DNA of 12,107 bases from Methanocorpusculum sp. (GTDB lineage: Archaea; Halobacteriota; Methanomicrobia; Methanomicrobiales; Methanocorpusculaceae), in contig DALTWN010000012.1 of the NCBI GenBank assembly GCA_029987045.1, positions 1-12,107 of the forward strand. The letters run 5' to 3'. The notes beneath the pieces are model-generated. The model was not told the origin of the DNA, did not search any database, and saw only the letters and a list, made by a program, of their open reading frames with translations. Positions 5,916 through 12,107 of this stretch are shown here, in pieces. The translations under genes were made by a program, and so were the position numbers. Positions within the stretch are counted from its first letter, which is position 1. Each line of letters begins with the position of its first letter.

Positions 5916-7733
5916 GGTCGGCCGGCGTTCGGGGATTCCCCGGTTCGGTACAAGGTCGCCGATCAGATCGCGCCGCCCCGCCTTGAGCAGGCCGGATACG
6001 ACATAATCGTACTGTTTCGGATCCTGCCACTGCAGTATCGCACGCTGAATCCGTTTTTCCGATCCGGACGGCACATGCACTTTTGCACCGGTCAGAGGAT
6101 TCTGTCCGGAATAGTACATGGCAGTCGAGAGTGTCATGGGAGACGGCGTGAAATCCTGGACCTGTTCGGTATACATCTTATGTTCCCGCAAATAGAGCGC
6201 GAGCGTCACCATATCCTCGATTCTGCATCCGGGATGAGATGACATCAGATAGGGAACCAGATACTGACGTTTGCGGTATCCCTCTGCCAGTTTCTTCTGT
6301 TGGAGTGCTTCGAATCGTTTTCTAAAGGCATCGAATGCCGAGATGTCCGGTTTGTTCATCAGTGCGGTTACCCTAGGAACGATGTGTTCCGGAGCGACTT
6401 TCATATGTCCGGAGATATGCCGTTCAGAAACGATCATCAGGTATTCGTCTCCCTCGGGTGTTTGCGGAATCAGGTCATAGCGGATTCCCGAACTGATGAA
6501 CACATGTTTTACTTTGGGGATGTCCCGCAGCTGTTCAAGCAGCTGAAGCTGGCGTTCTGTTCCGGTCTGGAGCGATGGACAACCGATACACGACTTGTTC
6601 TTGCAGGGTCCTTTCGTCTCCCACAGGGGGCACCGGTATCCATACATATTTGCAGACGGTCCGCCGACATCGGAGATGGTTCCCCTGAATTCCGGCATCT
6701 TTGCCATACGTTCCGCTTCACGCACGATAGATGCGATGCTGCGTGATACGATCCGTTTGCCCTGATGATGCGTAATGGAGCAGAACGAACATGCGCCGAA
6801 ACATCCGCGGTGGGTGGTCAGCGAGAACTGTACGGGTTCCAGAGCAGGAACAACACCCTTGATTTTCGGATGCTGTTTCCGGGTAAACGGAAGTTCATAG
6901 ATATGGTCAAGTTCGGCGGAGGTCAGCGGTTCTCCCGGAGGATTCTGCACGATGACCGTCTTTGGATGCGGCTGGATGATGGTGCCGTCTGCGGTTGCAA
7001 AGAGGTTCCAGCTCTTCGCGAACGTCTGTCTGTCCTTAACGTCGGGAAACGCGGGAAGAACGGTTCCGGTGACGGTACCGGACTTGAATTCGGTGACGGT
7101 GATGGTATGGCAGGTTCCCGGAATTCCTTTCAGTGACTCGTTCTGTTTCAGCCGCCGGGCGATTTCTATGAGCGTTTTTTCTCCGGCGCCATAGACAAGA
7201 ACCGATGCCGGCGTATCGGCAAGCAGACTTTGGCGGACACTGTCCGACCAGTAATCGTAATGAGCGAACCGTCGCAGACTTGCTTCGACACCGCCGATGA
7301 CGACCGGTGTCTTCGGATAGAGACGATGCAGGATGTTCGCATATACGATGGTGGTCCGCTCCGGCCGCGTGACCTTTCCGTCGGGAGAATAACTGTCGTC
7401 ATGGCGTTTTCGCAGAGCCGGCGTATATGCATTGATGAGTGAATCGACTTCGCCGGGAACTACGGCGAAAAAGAGATTGGGTTCGCCGAATTCCCGGAAT
7501 GTTTTTCCTTCATGGTCGCGCCAGTCCGGCTGATTGATGATGACTGTGGAAAATCCCGCGTCGACAAGTACACGGCCGAGCAGAGCGGCTGCAAACGACG
7601 GATGGTCCACATATGCGTCGGCACTGACAAGAATGATATCCGGTTTGTTCCATCCCAGTTTCCTGGCTTCTTCCTTGGTAATCGGAAGAAACGGGGGCTG
7701 TATGAGGGATTTCCCCGCGGGTGTATCTGTCAT
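5895..7733 (-). CDS. ygiQ: YgiQ-family radical SAM protein (UPF0313)
   Basis: A 612-residue radical SAM enzyme whose reaction is not established. The N-terminal domain (about 1-290) contains VSADAYVDHPSFAAALLGRVL, INQPDWRD and VVIGGVEASLRRFAHYDYWSDSVRQSLL, which mark the YgiQ family. The [4Fe-4S]-SAM motif is CFGACSFC with C311, C315, C318, followed by the radical SAM barrel (GGPSANMYG, HVFISSGIRYDL, SGHMKVAPEH). A second cysteine group, C368, C377, C382 and C385 (CPLWETKGPCKNKSCIGCP), probably binds another cluster or metal. The C-terminal region (QVQDFTPSPMTLSTAMYYSG) is the DUF3362 part, ending in a basic tail. ATG 7733 lies 6 bp after the ribK stop, so the two form an operon; a weak GGA is the only ribosome-site hint. 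Its tie to RibK is unknown. Confidence 0.93.
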   Translation of the reverse strand: MTDTPAGKSLIQPPFLPITKEEARKLGWNKPDIILVSADAYVDHPSFAAALLGRVLVDAGFSTVIINQPDWRDHEGKTFREFGEPNLFFAVVPGEVDSLINAYTPALRKRHDDSYSPDGKVTRPERTTIVYANILHRLYPKTPVVIGGVEASLRRFAHYDYWSDSVRQSLLADTPASVLVYGAGEKTLIEIARRLKQNESLKGIPGTCHTITVTEFKSGTVTGTVLPAFPDVKDRQTFAKSWNLFATADGTIIQPHPKTVIVQNPPGEPLTSAELDHIYELPFTRKQHPKIKGVVPALEPVQFSLTTHRGCFGACSFCSITHHQGKRIVSRSIASIVREAERMAKMPEFRGTISDVGGPSANMYGYRCPLWETKGPCKNKSCIGCPSLQTGTERQLQLLEQLRDIPKVKHVFISSGIRYDLIPQTPEGDEYLMIVSERHISGHMKVAPEHIVPRVTALMNKPDISAFDAFRKRFEALQQKKLAEGYRKRQYLVPYLMSSHPGCRIEDMVTLALYLREHKMYTEQVQDFTPSPMTLSTAMYYSGQNPLTGAKVHVPSGSEKRIQRAILQWQDPKQYDYVVSGLLKAGRRDLIGDLVPNRGIPERRPTNKNRRR

Positions 7734-7739
7734 ACTGAA

Positions 7740-8408
7740 TTATCCGACAAGAACTTCGACAGCGGATCCGTCGGTCAGCGTCAGTTTGTCCCGTAACCGT
7801 TCGCCGGAAATGACTTCGATGATCTCTGATGGATGATGCGTACGCAGCGGTGCCACGATGGCGCAGGGGATGCCGGAAATAGTACAGAGAAGACAGCGTG
7901 CGTCGCCGAACTGGCGATGCTCATCCTTGAATCCCGGAACAATCAGCCAGTCCAGCGATTCCAGCCGTGCTCTCAGCTGCAGGCTTTGCGGATTGAGCTT
8001 TACATTCAATGTTCCGGGATATGGTGTGAACCCGCAGAGTTTGGTGAACATCTCCTGATAATGGGCAATGGACATATAGTATCTTCCTTCGCCCACTCCC
8101 GAGACGACGGTTCCCTTCAGTGTGTATTTGTTTTCCGTCTCGTCGAATATTTTGCTGTATGCGGTGAATTCACGGCGCAGGACCTCTTCGCCCACCTGGG
8201 TGATGAGAATGAACTGTCCGGATGCTTCAGTGCTGCGGGAAATCAGGTGTTCCCGTTCAAGCGCAAGGACTCTGCGTGAAGCAGTCTGCTGGCTGATATT
8301 CAGAAGATCGCCCAGGGCTTGTGTGGATATTTTTACCGGTCCGCGGATACCGCCGAGAGATGCCAGTTGCCGAAGACAGATAAGGTCTTCTCCATCTATT
8401 GAATGCAT
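7740..8408 (-). CDS. ribK: CTP-dependent riboflavin kinase with N-terminal HTH domain (RbkR-like)
   Basis: Archaeal riboflavin kinase: riboflavin + CTP gives FMN + CDP. Two domains are visible in 222 residues. Residues 1-85 form a winged HTH (recognition region about 27-56, STQALGDLLNISQQTASRRVLALEREHLI). Residues 95-222 are the RibK cradle-loop barrel, with LKGTVVSGVGEGRYY (98-112), the GFTPYPGTLNVKL substrate-binding motif (126-138), and the HHPSEIIEVIS segment near 191-201. This HTH-kinase fusion corresponds to the archaeal RbkR class, described as both enzyme and transcriptional regulator of riboflavin genes; whether this copy regulates is inferred. ATG 8408 lies about 27 bp below a strong TATA box, so the mRNA is probably leaderless. 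ygiQ follows after 6 bp. Confidence 0.94.
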   Translation of the reverse strand: MHSIDGEDLICLRQLASLGGIRGPVKISTQALGDLLNISQQTASRRVLALEREHLISRSTEASGQFILITQVGEEVLRREFTAYSKIFDETENKYTLKGTVVSGVGEGRYYMSIAHYQEMFTKLCGFTPYPGTLNVKLNPQSLQLRARLESLDWLIVPGFKDEHRQFGDARCLLCTISGIPCAIVAPLRTHHPSEIIEVISGERLRDKLTLTDGSAVEVLVG

Positions 8409-8427
8409 GCTCCATTATTGGTATGGT

Positions 8428-8439
8428 AATTATATATGA
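8428..8439 (-). promoter_or_regulatory. Strong TATA box of ribK
   Basis: TCATATATAATTA on the minus strand is centred about 26-27 bp before ATG 8408, the spacing of a leaderless transcript. The core is nearly symmetric, so it could also direct plus-strand transcription beginning near 8460. No other promoter is needed for ribK-ygiQ. Confidence 0.65.
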
Positions 8440-8456
8440 GTTATGATATGACCCCG

Positions 8457-8521
8457 CTCCTTCCCCGGACCAGGTTGGTTTACCGGCAGGATTCCCGATT
8501 CTTTCGGCAAGAAAGAAGGAG
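8457..8521 (+). promoter_or_regulatory. Possible structured leader with mutually exclusive pairings
   Basis: TTCTTTC (8499-8505) can pair perfectly with GAAAGAA (8511-8517) around a GGCAA loop just before the Shine-Dalgarno. Alternatively CTCCTTC (8457-8463) can pair perfectly with GAAGGAG (8515-8521), hiding the Shine-Dalgarno; the two pairings share 8515-8517. A further hairpin, CCGG-ACCA with TGGT-TTA-CCGG, fits at 8465-8486. The complementarity is seen; any regulatory role is inference. Confidence 0.3.
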
Positions 8522-8527
8522 GTACGT

Positions 8528-8575
8528 ATGCCGTCTTTTACAGATTTAAGAAGTTTTAGGGAAATGACTTCGTGA
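8528..8575 (+). CDS. Possible 15-residue small ORF (mini-gene)
   Basis: An ATG at 8528 follows AAGGAGGT with 4 nt between GGAGGT and the ATG, the strongest ribosome site in the window, while the flanking genes appear leaderless. The product would be MPSFTDLRSFREMTS, ending at TGA 8573-8575. It is in frame with the downstream regulator but separated from it by this TGA and a TAA. A hairpin with TTCGT and ACGAA arms (8569-8584) and a TTTT run follow. I do not recognise the peptide; it could be a leader peptide, a small protein or a chance ORF. Confidence 0.3.
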   Translation: MPSFTDLRSFREMTS

Positions 8576-8587
8576 ATTGACGAATAA

Positions 8588-8597
8588 CCTTTTATTC
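8588..8597 (+). promoter_or_regulatory. TATA box of the mevalonate-operon regulator gene
   Basis: CCTTTTATTC is centred about 28 bp before ATG 8621, predicting a leaderless mRNA; no Shine-Dalgarno precedes 8621. The T-run also directly follows the 8569-8584 hairpin, so the same bases could end the upstream mini-gene. Confidence 0.5.
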
Positions 8598-8620
8598 TGC
8601 GACTATCATACAATAGTAGT

Positions 8621-9331
8621 ATGAAACCAGGACTGAGGCAGCAACTTGCTGAGAAGATGGCTGGAGAGATTACTCTTTCCGATTCTCCGGGTCAGGCGCT
8701 GAAGAAGTGGCGAGTCAGTTTCCAGATACCGCCGAGTGTTCTTGCCGAACAGCTCGGCGTATCTCCTTCCGTAGTGAGCGACTACGAAAGCGGACGAAGA
8801 AAAAGTCCGGGAACCGCAGTTGTCGGTAAGATTGTCGACGCGATTCTGGAAATTGATGAAAGGAACGGCGGACAGAACATCAAGAAATTCGGAAAACTGT
8901 TCATCTCGAATTATGATGATGATGTTATTCTGGATATTCATGAATTTCCATCCGCCATCCCCATCAATAACCTTGCTACGATTCTGGAATGTCAGCATAT
9001 CAGCGGATCACTGGATGCTCCGATTTTCGGGTATACTGTGGTGAACAGCGAGAATGCGATTCTGAATCTGTCGCCAAGCGAATTCAATCGTATCTATGGA
9101 TGGAGTACCGAGCGTGTGCTCATCTTTACCAATGTGTCAACGGGGAAATCTCCGATGATTGCTATCCGTGTGACCCCGTTCAAACCGCGCTATGTGATTT
9201 TTCAGGGAATCGAACGTGAAGATGTCCATCCATTGGCACGGCTTCTCGCGGAACGTGACCATATCACGACTCTTTGTACGACACTGGGTGTTGAAGAAGT
9301 AATTGTAAGATTGAGGAAACAGGAATGGTAG
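8621..9331 (+). CDS. Archaeal HTH transcriptional regulator at the head of the mevalonate operon
   Basis: A 236-residue DNA-binding protein of the archaeal HTH family (COG1709-like) often found beside HMG-CoA synthase. An XRE/Cro-type HTH spans about residues 22-77: [22 protein letters not shown], then [17 protein letters not shown] as recognition helix and turn. The rest (88-236) is an uncharacterised domain with [37 protein letters not shown] and a C-terminal [11 protein letters not shown]; it may sense a metabolite but no binding motif is recognisable. It ends 7 bp inside the HMG-CoA synthase gene, so the four genes are surely co-transcribed and it probably controls its own operon. Function is inferred from fold and position; the ligand is unknown. 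Confidence 0.85.
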   Translation: MKPGLRQQLAEKMAGEITLSDSPGQALKKWRVSFQIPPSVLAEQLGVSPSVVSDYESGRRKSPGTAVVGKIVDAILEIDERNGGQNIKKFGKLFISNYDDDVILDIHEFPSAIPINNLATILECQHISGSLDAPIFGYTVVNSENAILNLSPSEFNRIYGWSTERVLIFTNVSTGKSPMIAIRVTPFKPRYVIFQGIEREDVHPLARLLAERDHITTLCTTLGVEEVIVRLRKQEW

Positions 9332-10368
9332 GAATAATCACCTATGGAGCATATGTCCCCCGCTATCGTATAACCGTGGAAGAGATTGCACGGGTCTGGG
9401 GAGCGAATGCAGCTGAAATATCGGGAGGTCTTGGTGTTTTTGAAAAGACTGTTCCGGACTATGATGAGAATACGGCAACATTTGCCGTTGAAGCAGCGCG
9501 TGCGGCTCTGCGCAGACGACCGGTTGATCCGGAGGAAATCAAGGCAGTGTACGTGGGATCGGAATCCCATCCGTATGCGGTGAAACCGACTGCAGTTACC
9601 GTCGGTGAAGCGATCGGTGCGACACCGGTGATGACCGCTGCTGACTATGAATTCGCCTGTAAGGCAGGTACTGCCGGGATTCAGACGGCAATGGGTCTGG
9701 TATCGTCCGGCATGATGAAATATGCGGTTGCAATTGGTGCGGATACCGCCCAGGGCGCCCCGGGCGATGCGCTGGAATATACGGCGGCGGCAGGCGGTGC
9801 GGCATATGTCATCGGCAATGACGACCCGATTGCGGAAATCAATGATACCTGTTCGTTCACGACGGATACGCCGGATTTCTGGCGTCGTGAAGGTGAAGAG
9901 TATCCGCGGCACGGAGGAAGATTCTCCGGAGAACCGGGGTACTTCAAACATGTCGAGTCTGCCGCACGCATGATGATGGAACGCCAGGGAACTGCCCCGT
10001 CGGATTATACCTATGCGGTATTCCACCAGCCGAATGCCAAGTTCCCGCAGAAGGCAGCGCAGGTGCTTGGATTCACCCGTGACCAGATCAGACCGGGTCT
10101 GCTGGTTCCGCGTCTGGGAAATACCTACAGCGGTGCGGTTCCGCTCGGTCTTGCTGCAGTCCTGGATATTGCAAAGCCGGGTGACCGTATCTTCGTTACC
10201 AGTTACGGCAGCGGTGCGGGTTCGGATGCCTTCGATATCACCGTCACTGAAAATATCAGGACGAAGATTGACCGGAGTGCAGCTCCTTCCGTCGAGGATA
10301 TGCTTGCGAAGAAGAAATACCTGGATTATGCGGTATACGCCCGTCATAAAGGAAAAATACGGATGTGA
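9325..10368 (+). CDS. Hydroxymethylglutaryl-CoA synthase (archaeal type)
   Basis: Condenses acetoacetyl-CoA with acetyl-CoA to HMG-CoA, the second step of the mevalonate route to archaeal lipids. The 347-residue protein has the thiolase-superfamily fold with the expected catalytic residues: E80 in [15 protein letters not shown]112 in [13 protein letters not shown], and H234 in [13 protein letters not shown]. Other family signatures are [25 protein letters not shown] and [16 protein letters not shown] (266-281). It begins [16 protein letters not shown], typical for archaeal members. ATG 9325 overlaps the regulator stop by 7 bp, with GAGG 8 nt upstream. In archaea this enzyme forms a complex with thiolase and a DUF35 protein, both encoded directly downstream. 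Confidence 0.96.
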   Translation: MVGIITYGAYVPRYRITVEEIARVWGANAAEISGGLGVFEKTVPDYDENTATFAVEAARAALRRRPVDPEEIKAVYVGSESHPYAVKPTAVTVGEAIGATPVMTAADYEFACKAGTAGIQTAMGLVSSGMMKYAVAIGADTAQGAPGDALEYTAAAGGAAYVIGNDDPIAEINDTCSFTTDTPDFWRREGEEYPRHGGRFSGEPGYFKHVESAARMMMERQGTAPSDYTYAVFHQPNAKFPQKAAQVLGFTRDQIRPGLLVPRLGNTYSGAVPLGLAAVLDIAKPGDRIFVTSYGSGAGSDAFDITVTENIRTKIDRSAAPSVEDMLAKKKYLDYAVYARHKGKIRM

Positions 10369-10369
10369 T
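10361..10369 (+). promoter_or_regulatory. Extended ribosome binding site deciding the thiolase start
   Basis: GGATGTGAT matches the extended archaeal Shine-Dalgarno GGAGGTGAT in 8 of 9 bases and lies 4 nt before ATG 10374. It spans the HMG-CoA synthase stop codon (TGA 10366-10368). This favours ATG 10374 over the in-frame GTG 10365. Confidence 0.7.
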
Positions 10370-10373
10370 ACAG

Positions 10374-11537
10374 ATGAGAGAAGTAGCAGTAATTGGCGCA
10401 GGCATGACGAAGTTCGGAGAACGCTGGCATTCGTCACTGCGCGATCTCAGTACGGAAGCAGGTGTTGCGGCACTCGATGATGCGAATGTTTCCGGAAGTG
10501 AAATCGATGCACTGTTCGTCGGATCGATGTCTGCCGGCCGGTTCATCGGTCAGGAACACGTCGGTGCGCTTGTCGCGGACTATGTCGGTCTGGGCGGCGA
10601 TCTGCATATTCCGGCGACACGTGTCGAGGCAGCCTGTGCATCAGGAGGTCTTGCATTCCGTCAGGCGGTTGCGGCGGTCGCGTCGGGAATGTCCGATGTG
10701 GTTATCGCTGCCGGTGTCGAGAAGATGACCGATGTCGGTGATGCGACCGATGTTCTCTGCGGTGCGGCGGACCGTGAATGGGAGAGTTTTGCCGGTGCAA
10801 CCTTCCCCGGTCTCTATGCGATGATTGCCTGTGATTACATGCACAAATACGGTCTGACCCGTGAAGAGCTCGCACAGGTGGCTGTCAAGAACCATTATCA
10901 CGGCGCACGCAATCCCTATGCGCATTTCCGCAACGAAATCACGCTGGATACGGTCATGAACTCGACGATGGTGGCATCGCCGCTGCGACTGTTCGACTGT
11001 TCTCCGGTATCCGATGGAGCGGCCGCCGTTGTCGTCTGTTCCCTGGACCGTGCACGTGAATTCACCGATACTCCGATCAAGGTCCTTGCTTCTGCGCAGG
11101 CAGGAGACACCATCGCGCTGCATGACCGTCCGGATTTCTCCACCATGGGCGCTACTGTTCGTGCAGGAAACATGGCATTCGAGCAGGCAAAACTGGAGCG
11201 GAAGGATATCGATTTCGTTGAAGTCCATGACTGTTTCACCATTGCGGAACTCTGTGCGATCGAGGATCTCGGGTTCGTCAAGAAAGGCACTGCGGGACGG
11301 TTCACTGCAGAAGGAGAGACCATGATCGGCGGAAAGCTTCCGGTCAACACCTCCGGCGGTCTGAAGGCCTGCGGCCATCCGGTCGGCGCAACGGGTATCA
11401 AACAGGTCTGGGAAGTCGTCCAGCAGCTGAGAGGAGAAGCAGGAGGACGCCAGGTCGAAGGTGCGGAGATCGGTATGACGCAGAATGTCGGCGGTACCGG
11501 CGCAACGGTTGTCACGCATATTTTCGGGAGGGCATAA
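10374..11537 (+). CDS. Acetyl-CoA C-acetyltransferase (archaeal thiolase)
   Basis: Makes acetoacetyl-CoA from two acetyl-CoA and, in the archaeal complex, passes it to HMG-CoA synthase, so the unfavourable reaction is pulled forward. The 387-residue protein begins MREVAVIGAGMTKFGE. The nucleophile is C88 in VEAACASGGLAF; H285 lies in EVHDCFTIAE and H335 in GGLKACGHPVGATG, followed by the C-terminal QNVGGTGATVVTHIF. It belongs to the SCP2/archaeal thiolase branch, where HDCF replaces the NEAF motif of bacterial thiolases. Start 10374 is supported by an extended Shine-Dalgarno; the GTG at 10365 would add MIQ and overlap the upstream stop. The DUF35 gene starts 3 bp after its stop. Confidence 0.95.
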   Translation: MREVAVIGAGMTKFGERWHSSLRDLSTEAGVAALDDANVSGSEIDALFVGSMSAGRFIGQEHVGALVADYVGLGGDLHIPATRVEAACASGGLAFRQAVAAVASGMSDVVIAAGVEKMTDVGDATDVLCGAADREWESFAGATFPGLYAMIACDYMHKYGLTREELAQVAVKNHYHGARNPYAHFRNEITLDTVMNSTMVASPLRLFDCSPVSDGAAAVVVCSLDRAREFTDTPIKVLASAQAGDTIALHDRPDFSTMGATVRAGNMAFEQAKLERKDIDFVEVHDCFTIAELCAIEDLGFVKKGTAGRFTAEGETMIGGKLPVNTSGGLKACGHPVGATGIKQVWEVVQQLRGEAGGRQVEGAEIGMTQNVGGTGATVVTHIFGRA

Positions 11538-11540
11538 ACA

Positions 11541-11933
11541 ATGACAGTAGCACGTTTCTGGCGAAAGATTCCGCAGAGGTACAATCTCATCGGATCGAAA
11601 TGCGAAGTGTGTGGAAAGACATTCTTCCCCGGAAGACCGGTTTGTCCGCACTGCAGACGCGACGGTAAGATGTCCGAGATCCAGTTCTCGGGTAAAGGCA
11701 AGGTGCTGACCTATTCCGTTATTTATTCGTCAAGCGACCAGTATGCCGAAATGAAGCCGTATGTCCTTGCTATCGTTGAACTTGAGGAAGGAGCACGTCT
11801 TACGACGCATGTGATCTGTGAACCGGACGAAGTCTATATCGGCATGCCGGTACGTTCCGTCTTCCGTATCATCGACAAGGAAGAAGAAGGCGGCATCATC
11901 CACTACGGTACGAAATTCGTACCGGACATCTAA
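11541..11933 (+). CDS. DUF35 OB-fold / zinc-ribbon protein, scaffold of the thiolase-HMG-CoA synthase complex
   Basis: A 130-residue protein with an N-terminal helix (MTVARFWRKIPQRYNLIGSK), a rubredoxin-like zinc ribbon with C21-x2-C24 and C35-x2-C38, and a C-terminal OB-fold (about 45-130, GKGKVLTYSVIYSSSDQY, PYVLAIVELEEGARLTTHVI). In the known archaeal complex a DUF35 protein links thiolase to HMG-CoA synthase and helps form a shared CoA-binding site. The gene order here matches that system. Start ATG 11541 follows the thiolase stop after 3 bp, with GGGAGG 9 nt upstream inside the thiolase gene. It is the last gene of the operon, followed directly by a T-rich terminator. Scaffold role is by homology. 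Confidence 0.93.
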   Translation: MTVARFWRKIPQRYNLIGSKCEVCGKTFFPGRPVCPHCRRDGKMSEIQFSGKGKVLTYSVIYSSSDQYAEMKPYVLAIVELEEGARLTTHVICEPDEVYIGMPVRSVFRIIDKEEEGGIIHYGTKFVPDI

Positions 11934-11950
11934 CCTATTTTTTCTCGATT
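11934..11950 (+). terminator. T-rich terminator of the mevalonate operon
   Basis: Immediately after the DUF35 stop the plus strand reads CCTA followed by six T, CTCGATT. It is a typical archaeal U-tract end. A weak hairpin with CCACG (11964-11968) and CGTGG (11978-11982) lies further down but has no following T run. Confidence 0.6.
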
Positions 11951-12003
11951 TGTGCAGTGATAACCACGCGTACGTGTCGTGGACTGATGTACTTTTAGAA
12001 TCA

Positions 12004-12024
12004 CAGAAAAAACAACAAAAGAAG
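12004..12024 (-). terminator. T-rich terminator after tRNA-Val
   Basis: On the minus strand, directly after the tRNA 3' end, the sequence is CTTCTTTTGTTGTTTTTTCTG, a T-rich stretch suited to archaeal termination. It converges with the end of the mevalonate operon. Confidence 0.6.
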
Positions 12025-12098
12025 TGGACCCGCTGGAATTCGAATCCAGGACCTCCGCCATGTCAAGGCGACGTCATAGCCAGCTAGACCACGAGTCC
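12025..12098 (-). tRNA. tRNA-Val (anticodon GAC)
   Basis: The minus strand folds into a complete 74-nt cloverleaf. Acceptor stem GGACTCG pairs with CGGGTCC with one T-G wobble, then discriminator A. The D arm is GTC-TAGCTGGCTAT-GAC. The anticodon stem is TCGCC/GGCGG with loop TTGACAT, giving anticodon GAC, which reads GUC and GUU. The variable loop is AGGTC and the T arm CTGGA-TTCGAAT-TCCAG. The 3' CCA is not encoded (CTT follows), as is usual in many archaea. No intron. Only 9 bases of upstream sequence are in the window. Confidence 0.93.
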
Positions 12099-12107
12099 TC
12101 TGCACCA

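Larger units (their letters stand above)
8409..8620. other. Divergent intergenic region between ribK and the HTH regulator gene
   Basis: A 212-bp spacer with the ribK TATA box at one end and the regulator TATA box at the other. Between them lies a C/G-richer stretch (8451-8527) with several possible hairpins, a strong Shine-Dalgarno, a 15-codon ORF and a terminator-like hairpin. No tRNA or known riboswitch pattern was recognised. Confidence 0.6.

Noticed and set aside
8409..8460. RbkR-type palindromic operator over the ribK TATA box
   Set aside because: Only scattered symmetry around GGT...ACC was found; not strong enough to call a site.
8409..8527. FMN riboswitch upstream of or near ribK
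   Set aside because: The conserved RFN-element blocks are not present, and ribK itself appears leaderless on the other strand.
9202..10437. A 411-codon antisense ORF over HMG-CoA synthase
   Set aside because: Long only because of the codon usage of the sense gene; composition is Arg/Cys/Ser-rich and no motif is seen.
10641..11701. Antisense ORFs of 336 and 261 codons over the thiolase gene
   Set aside because: Same reason as above; the sense frame has full catalytic motifs.
11964..11982. Hairpin CCACG/CGTGG as an intrinsic terminator or small RNA
   Set aside because: The stem is 5 bp and no T-tract follows; the T-run just after the DUF35 stop explains termination better.
12099..12107. TCTGCACCA at the window end as the 3' end of a plus-strand tRNA or part of another tRNA
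   Set aside because: Only 9 bases are visible and the neighbouring 74 bases are already a minus-strand tRNA-Val; nothing can be supported.
1..12107. CRISPR array, IS element, prophage or toxin-antitoxin pair
   Set aside because: No regularly spaced repeats, transposase, integrase or paired small toxin/antitoxin genes were found; all large genes are assigned to core archaeal families.

Overview
The window reads as chromosomal DNA of a methanogenic euryarchaeon, most likely order Methanomicrobiales. I cannot name the genus; Methanocorpusculum is a guess from general gene content and roughly 50% GC. Support comes from an F420H2 oxidase-type flavodiiron protein, a DUF2115 (UPF0305) protein, a CTP-dependent riboflavin kinase, the archaeal HMG-CoA synthase/thiolase/DUF35 set, TATA boxes about 27 bp upstream of several start codons (leaderless-type promoters), T-rich terminators, and a tRNA gene without an encoded CCA.

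Layout. 1-1351 (minus): 5' two-fifths or so of ileS, cut by the window edge. 1352-1618: divergent intergenic region with an inverted repeat. 1619-2839 (plus): fprA. 2882-3856 (minus): DUF475/TerC-family membrane protein, convergent with fprA. 3857-3977: divergent promoter region with three CCCGCA motifs. 3978-4592 (plus): DUF2115 protein, followed closely by a CPA2-type Na+/H+ antiporter (4615-5898). 5895-8408 (minus): ribK and ygiQ, a two-gene operon whose last stop codon overlaps the antiporter stop. 8409-8620: divergent region with a possible mini-gene. 8621-11933 (plus): HTH regulator, HMG-CoA synthase, thiolase and DUF35 protein in one tightly packed operon. 12025-12098 (minus): tRNA-Val(GAC).

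How the genes work together. The 8621-11933 operon supplies the first steps of the mevalonate pathway to archaeal isoprenoid lipids: thiolase makes acetoacetyl-CoA, HMG-CoA synthase condenses it with acetyl-CoA, and the DUF35 protein bridges the two enzymes in the known archaeal complex. The first gene encodes a DNA-binding protein that may control the operon. RibK makes FMN, the cofactor of the flavodiiron protein FprA, which removes O2 at the expense of F420H2. The other genes (ileS, antiporter, TerC-like, ygiQ) are housekeeping or ion/stress functions without an evident link.

No CRISPR array, mobile element, defence island or clearly new multi-gene system was seen. The least explained part is 8440-8600, where a strong Shine-Dalgarno, a 15-codon ORF, a possible SD-masking pairing and a terminator-like hairpin occur together between two leaderless genes.
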